From Persicirhabdus sediminis (lineage in GTDB: Bacteria; Verrucomicrobiota; Verrucomicrobiia; Verrucomicrobiales; Akkermansiaceae), in the NCBI RefSeq assembly GCF_016595495.1, contig NZ_JAENIM010000039.1, positions 292,659 to 356,658 of the forward strand: a stretch of 64,000 bases of DNA. Direction: 5' to 3'. A program made the position numbers and the translations under genes. The notes under the pieces were generated by a model. It was not told where the DNA came from. It saw only the letters and a program-made list of their open reading frames with translations, and did not search any database. Below, piece after piece: positions 62,898 to 64,000 of the stretch. Each line of letters begins with the position of its first letter. Position 1 is the stretch's first letter.

Positions 62898-63633
62898 ATT
62901 AGGCGTAAATATTGACCACATCGCGACACTTCGTCAGGCGCGATACGCTTTACTACCAGATTCACCCAATGCTGAGCCGAGTCCGCTCGAGGGTGCCATT
63001 GATTCCATAGCTGGCGGTGCCGACTCTATCACCGTACACGTGCGTGGCGACCGCCGCCACATGCAAGAGCAAGATGTATTTGCCATCAGCGAGCAGCTGG
63101 ACATCCCGCTCAACCTAGAAATGGGCAATACCGCAGAGATGCTAGACATCGCGCTGCGCCTCAAACCTGAGTTTGTCTGCCTGGTGCCAGAAACTCGTGA
63201 AGAAGTGACCACAGAAGGCGGGCTGGACGTCGACGGCCTATTTGATTCCCTGCAGCCAACGGTAGCCCAGCTGAGAGCTGCTGGCATCAAGGTGAGCATG
63301 TTTATTGACCCAGACATCGCCCAGGTGGAAGCATCCGCTCGCATCGAGGCAGAAATGGTAGAGCTGCACACGGGATGTTTTGCCAATGCCTTTGGTGAGC
63401 AGCGCGCCGAGGAAGTCGCGCGCCTCAAGCTAGCTGCTGAGCGTGGCCACGAGCTCGGGCTGCAAGTAAATGCCGGCCACGGCATCAACTACGAAAACAT
63501 TGCCGACCTCGCTGAGGTGCCACACCTCAAGGAATTCAACATCGGCCATACCATCGTCTCGCGCTCGGTGCGTGTGGGCATGACGCAGGCCGTCGCTGAA
63601 ATGCGCACGGCAATCGGCAAATATTTTGCATAA
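62887..63633 (+). CDS. pdxJ: Pyridoxine 5'-phosphate synthase
   Basis: 248 residues, family length. Start motif LLGVNIDHIATLRQAR; GADSITVHVRGDRRHMQ; EMGNTAEMLDIAL; LVPETREEVTTEGGLDV; AGHGINYENI near the end. Joins 3-amino-2-oxopropyl phosphate and 1-deoxyxylulose 5-phosphate in B6 synthesis. An in-frame TAG at 62875 fixes the start at 62887, within the hairpin. No Shine-Dalgarno is visible. acpS follows after 16 bp, a common pairing. Confidence 0.96.
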   Translation: MSFLLGVNIDHIATLRQARYALLPDSPNAEPSPLEGAIDSIAGGADSITVHVRGDRRHMQEQDVFAISEQLDIPLNLEMGNTAEMLDIALRLKPEFVCLVPETREEVTTEGGLDVDGLFDSLQPTVAQLRAAGIKVSMFIDPDIAQVEASARIEAEMVELHTGCFANAFGEQRAEEVARLKLAAERGHELGLQVNAGHGINYENIADLAEVPHLKEFNIGHTIVSRSVRVGMTQAVAEMRTAIGKYFA

Positions 63634-63649
63634 TCAACCAGCTGGCAAA

Positions 63650-64000
63650 ATGAATTTATATGGCATCGGCATCGACGTAGTAGAGGTGGCTCGCATCGAA
63701 TCCTCACTGCAAGAATTCGGATCTCGCTTCCGTGAGAAGGTTTTTACCGCGGCTGAACGAGAATATTGCGAAAAACAGAAGCGTCCTGCGATTCATTTTG
63801 CCGCCAGATTTGCAGCCAAGGAGGCAATCGCCAAAGCATTTGGCACTGGCATCGGAAAAAATCTTGGCCTGCTCGATATTGAGATTTTGCGCAAGCCATC
63901 AGGCGAGCCAACCGTAGTTCTCAGCGGCGCTGGTCAGCAATTTGCTGAAAATCAGAACATTACCGAAATCAAAATTAGCCTGACTCACGCGGATCATTAC
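63650..64000 (+). CDS. acpS: Holo-[acyl-carrier-protein] synthase (3' end outside window)
   Basis: 117 codons visible from ATG 63650. N-terminus GIGIDVVEVARIE carries the conserved metal Asp; RFAAKEAIAKAFGTGIG contains the catalytic Glu; IKISLTHADHY is the final conserved block. Transfers 4'-phosphopantetheine from CoA to ACP. The extreme C-terminus is outside the window. Confidence 0.95.
   Translation, partial: MNLYGIGIDVVEVARIESSLQEFGSRFREKVFTAAEREYCEKQKRPAIHFAARFAAKEAIAKAFGTGIGKNLGLLDIEILRKPSGEPTVVLSGAGQQFAENQNITEIKISLTHADHY

Overview
The window looks like chromosome from a Gram-negative member of the Verrucomicrobiota (PVC group), probably near the Rubritaleaceae/Akkermansiaceae. This is inferred from gene content: exported GH29 fucosidase, GH101 endo-alpha-GalNAc-ase and FGly sulfatase, a thioredoxin-like lipoprotein ending in an SHD1-like domain, MJ0042-type zinc ribbon and squalene-cyclase-repeat membrane proteins, ECF sigma/YfbK-like pairs, LpxI and lipoproteins. 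No rRNA is present, so lineage cannot be fixed from the sequence alone.

Layout. 1-1057: 3' -truncated GH29 fucosidase. 1304-6540: thioredoxin-like lipoprotein, alpha/beta-hydrolase lipoprotein, trpB, lpxI. 6572-11224: a tightly overlapping leftward operon for a peptide/nickel-type ABC importer with a double ATPase. 11337-21284: esterase, small membrane and exported proteins, ileS, a lone receiver protein, a REP-like element and a 22-copy 13-bp minisatellite, a beta-hydroxyacid dehydrogenase, hisG with a 34-residue basic protein, and khpA. 21454-34009: ppc, yraN, CBS-type pyrophosphatase, proB, PgpH-like HD protein, ybeY, ribF and an SNF2/SWIM helicase. 34128-37518: two paralogous membrane-anchored cyclase-repeat proteins. 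37881-45756: Gfo/Idh/MocA oxidoreductase directly abutting rex, an ECF sigma factor with a YfbK-like partner that has lost its VWA core, a reduced Bat operon (DUF58, linker protein, BatA-like VWA), Mrp and a coiled-coil zinc-ribbon protein. 45902-47558: zinc-ribbon/HEAT membrane protein and tRNA-Leu(UAA).

47603-53221 is an accessory stretch: two families of REP-like palindromic repeats with AT-richer orphan genes between them (exported protein, methyltransferase-like, secretin-like lipoprotein, DUF2971, small orphan, GNAT). 53315-60969 is a probable host/algal-glycan locus: outer-membrane beta-barrel, AraC regulator, sulfatase and GH101 enzyme. The AraC promoter and the sulfatase/GH101 divergent promoter share a bipartite sequence that I propose as the AraC operator. 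61044-64000: trypsin-like lipoprotein, cytochrome c lipoprotein, pdxJ (start codon buried in a terminator-like hairpin) and acpS running off the end.

A genome-wide-looking signature is the heavily iterated palindromic core AGCTGG (CCAGCTGG, CTAGCTGG), which builds terminator stems, crowds intergenic gaps and is the unit of the minisatellite. Together with the shared AraC operator, the VWA-less YfbK protein and the small ORF overlapping the GH101 start, it is the most promising undescribed material here.
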